Positions 8,761-10,000 of a DNA stretch of 10,000 bases are shown one piece after another (position 1 is the stretch's first letter; the number at the start of each line of letters is the position of its first letter). The translations under genes were made by a program, and so were the position numbers. The stretch is from Penaeus vannamei (Eukaryota > Arthropoda > Malacostraca > Decapoda > Penaeidae), in contig NC_091553.1 of assembly GCF_042767895.1 (NCBI RefSeq), positions 48,556,157-48,566,156 of the forward strand, read 5' to 3'. Below the pieces are notes generated by a model. It made no database searches. It saw only the letters and a list, made by a program, of their open reading frames with translations, and was not told the origin of the DNA.

Positions 8761-8792
8761 GGGAGGGAGGGAGGGAGGGAGGGAGGGAGGGA
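8761..8792 (+). repeat. (GGGA)8, strong G-quadruplex candidate
   Basis: Eight perfect GGGA units give eight GGG runs with one-base loops, far exceeding the four needed for an intramolecular G-quadruplex. Similar but shorter runs lie at about 8105-8117 and 9318-9357. Structure formation is predicted from sequence only. Confidence 0.75.
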
Positions 8793-8853
8793 AGGGAGAG
8801 AGAGAGGGAAGAGAAGGGAGGAGAGGGAGGAGAGAGGAGAGAGGGAGGGAGGA

Positions 8854-8874
8854 AGACTTGATGGCGGAGAAGAG
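8854..8874 (+). repeat. Core motif copy 1 (21 bases only)
   Basis: AGACTTGATGGCGGAGAAGA(G) matches the first 21 bases of the two longer copies at 9122 and 9447 exactly, and then diverges into GGA repeat. It is a truncated copy, or the ancestral edge, of the duplicated unit. Confidence 0.85.
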
Positions 8875-9064
8875 GAGGGAGGAGAGGAGAGAGGGAGGGA
8901 GGAGAGGAAGGGAGGGAGGAGGTAGGGAGGCAAGGAGGAGAGGGAGGGAGGGGAGGAAGAGGGAGGGAGGAGGAGAGGGAGGGAGATGAAGGAGGGAGGA
9001 GGAGATGATGAGGATGGAGGAAGAGAGAGAGGGAGGGAGAGAGAGGGAGGGAGAGAGAGAGAGA

Positions 9065-9114
<50 letters not shown>

Positions 9115-9121
9115 GAGATCA

Positions 9122-9269
9122 AGACTTGATGGCGGAGAAGAGTAAAGAGAATGAGGAGAAGGTGGTGGTAGAGGTGGAGAAAGAGGAGGAGGAAGAGAAG
9201 GAAGAGGAATAAGAGGAGGTTGATGATGAGGATGAGGAAGAAGAAGGGGGATTGAATGAGGAGGAAAAC
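9122..9269 (+). repeat. Duplicated core copy 2, ~148 bp
   Basis: The unit begins AGACTTGATGGCGGAGAAG and ends GGGGGATTGAATGAGGAGGA + AAAC. It aligns along its length to 9447-9603, with a few substitutions and a net 9-base difference. Each long copy is preceded by a (GA)n run, and the two starts are 325 bases apart. This indicates tandem duplication of a (GA)n plus core block, followed by growth of GGGA/GA repeat between copies. Confidence 0.9.
9129..9212 (+). other. Acidic mini-frame in copy 2 (27 aa)
   Basis: An ATG-initiated frame starts MAEKSKENEE, continues Val/Glu/Lys-rich and stops at TAA (9210-9212). The same start, first ten residues and TAA stop are kept in the second copy at 9454-9546. 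After the TAA the same frame stays open (EEVDDEDEEEEGGLNEEEN). It could be a fossil of an acidic, coiled-coil-like exon broken by a nonsense change before duplication. Purine-rich DNA gives such frames easily, so protein expression is doubtful. Confidence 0.2.
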
Positions 9270-9388
9270 ACTAGGAGGGAGGGAGGAGAGGGAGGGAGGG
9301 AGGAGAGGGAGGGAGGAGAGGGAGGGAGGGAGGGAGGGAGGGGGAGGGAGGGAGGGGTAGGAGGAGAGAGAGAGAGAGAGAGAGAGAG

Positions 9389-9446
<58 letters not shown>

Positions 9447-9452
<6 letters not shown>

Positions 9453-9603
9453 GATGGCGGAGAAGAGTAAAGAGAATGAGGAGGAGAAGGTGGAGGTGGA
9501 GGTGGAGGTGAAGAAGGAGGAGGAGGAAGACGAGGAAGAGGAATAAGAGGAGGTTGAAGATAAGAAAGAGGAAGAAGAAGGGGGATTGAATGAGGAGGAA
9601 AAC
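9447..9603 (+). repeat. Duplicated core copy 3, ~157 bp
   Basis: The partner of 9122-9269. The first ~36 bases are identical, the middle differs by GAG and GGTGGAG indels, and the end (GAAGAAGAAGGGGGATTGAA) is identical. Beyond AAAC at 9603 the two copies diverge (GATCAGG here, ACTAGG in the other), which marks the duplication boundary. Confidence 0.9.
9454..9546 (+). other. Acidic mini-frame in copy 3 (30 aa)
   Basis: The counterpart of the 9129-9212 frame: ATG, MAEKSKENEE, Glu/Val/Lys-rich body, TAA at 9544-9546. It is three codons longer, and the net indel is a multiple of three. The in-frame sequence after TAA (EEVEDKKEEEEGGLNEEEN) matches the other copy too. Conservation may reflect only recent duplication rather than selection. 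Confidence 0.2.
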
Positions 9604-9889
9604 GATCAGGGTGAGGTGGAATAGGAGGCAAAAAGGGAAATGAAAAGGAAGAAGGAGGATGAGGAAGAGAGAGAAATGGAAGGAAGAAGAATGGGAGATG
9701 GGAGGAGGCGTAGAGAAGGAAGAAAAGAGAGAGGAGGAGGAAGTGAAGGAGAGGGAGGGGAGAAGATTAGAAAGAATTAAAAAGAAGAAGACGAGGGCGA
9801 GGAGGAAGGGAGAAGAGGAGGAAGGATGATGATGATGAGGATCGGAAGTGGAGGCAGAGGAGAGGGGAGGGGGAGAAAAAGAGGGAGCC
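9604..9889. other. Complex purine-rich stretch, no gene supported
   Basis: About 285 bases of A/G-dominated DNA with less obvious periodicity than the preceding GGA block. Open frames (Glu/Lys/Arg/Gly-rich) are expected from composition and are broken by in-frame TAA/TAG codons where T occurs. A GATGATGATGATGAGGAT cluster lies near 9825-9842. Confidence 0.6.
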
Positions 9890-10000
9890 TACGTCTCTCT
9901 CTTTTTACTCCCTCCCTCCCCGCTTCCCTTCCTCCTCCCCTCCTGCTTCCCTCCTCCCTCCTTCCCTTCCCTCCCCTCTGCCCCTCCCACTTTCCTCCTC
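9890..10000. repeat. Polypyrimidine tract running off the window
   Basis: After GGGAGCCTACGT the strand abruptly becomes C/T only (CTCCCTCCC, TTCCCTTCC units) and stays so to the end of the window. It is the start of another skewed tract whose length cannot be seen. Confidence 0.93.

Larger units (their letters stand above)
8099..9889. repeat. 1.79 kb polypurine domain (GGA/GGGA/GA)
   Basis: Almost all plus-strand bases are G or A, in GGGA, GGA and GA units, which leaves all frames open and gives spurious Gly/Glu/Arg-rich or Ser/Leu/Pro-rich proteins. Larger repeats exist within it. A GGAGAGGGAGG-[GC]-AGAGATGG phrase recurs near 8288, 8588 and 8658, and a ~150-base core is duplicated at 9122 and 9447. 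From 9604 onwards the sequence is more complex but still purine-dominated. Confidence 0.95.

Noticed and set aside
8076..9122. Long Gly/Glu/Arg-rich (plus) and Ser/Leu/Pro-rich (minus) frames
   Set aside because: A/G-only DNA has no stop codons on the plus strand, and its complement has none on the minus strand. Composition alone explains them.

Overview
This window looks like eukaryotic, non-genic DNA that is extraordinarily rich in microsatellites. By my reading of the boundaries, about two-thirds of the 10 kb is simple or low-complexity repeat: (GA)n/(CT)n, (AAT)n, (GAT/GGT)n, (GTT)n, (GATA)n, A/T homopolymers and GGA/GGGA-type tracts. This mix, with very long AG arrays and trinucleotide arrays, resembles published descriptions of penaeid shrimp genomes. 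That assignment is an inference; another crustacean or invertebrate is possible. I see no bacterial-style operon, rRNA, tRNA, CRISPR array or complete transposon.

Layout. 1-32 is C/A homopolymer. 33-581 is non-repetitive and holds the best candidate for a decayed coding block. 582-709 is A21-(AG)28-A19. 710-1581 is AT-rich single-copy-like DNA with one copy of a dispersed ~76 bp repeat. 1582-1690 is an AAC/AAT array. 1691-2018 holds the second copy of the 76 bp repeat. 2019-2724 is a 0.7 kb GA array. 2725-3156 is AT-rich with an A26 run. 3157-3656 is an AAT/GAT array ending in a 24 bp minisatellite. 3707-3956 is a small pyrimidine-then-purine pair. 4117-4520 is (CT)n-T33. 4684-4962 (AAT-type) and 5117-5480 (GAT/GGT-type) are trinucleotide arrays with higher-order periods. 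5709-5962 is (GTT)n-(ATT)n. 6073-6314 is (GATA)15-(GA)n-(GATA)6. 6459-6615 is a GAT/GGT array.

From 6651 to the end the window is one purine/pyrimidine-skewed domain. It has 1.38 kb of almost pure pyrimidine carrying a degenerate CT minisatellite. A ~70 bp CpG-rich hinge follows (8028-8098), then 1.79 kb of almost pure purine with G-quadruplex-type runs and a duplicated ~150 bp core, and then a switch back to pyrimidine at about 9890.

Nearly all long open frames here are artefacts. All stop codons contain both T and a purine, so pure purine or pure pyrimidine DNA cannot contain one, and in-phase trinucleotide arrays avoid them. Most such frames also lack an ATG where they begin. No gene cooperation can be described. 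The main interest is the structure and history of the repeats: higher-order duplication inside arrays, a dispersed repeat that may seed microsatellites, the mirrored purine/pyrimidine domain, and a duplicated acidic mini-frame.
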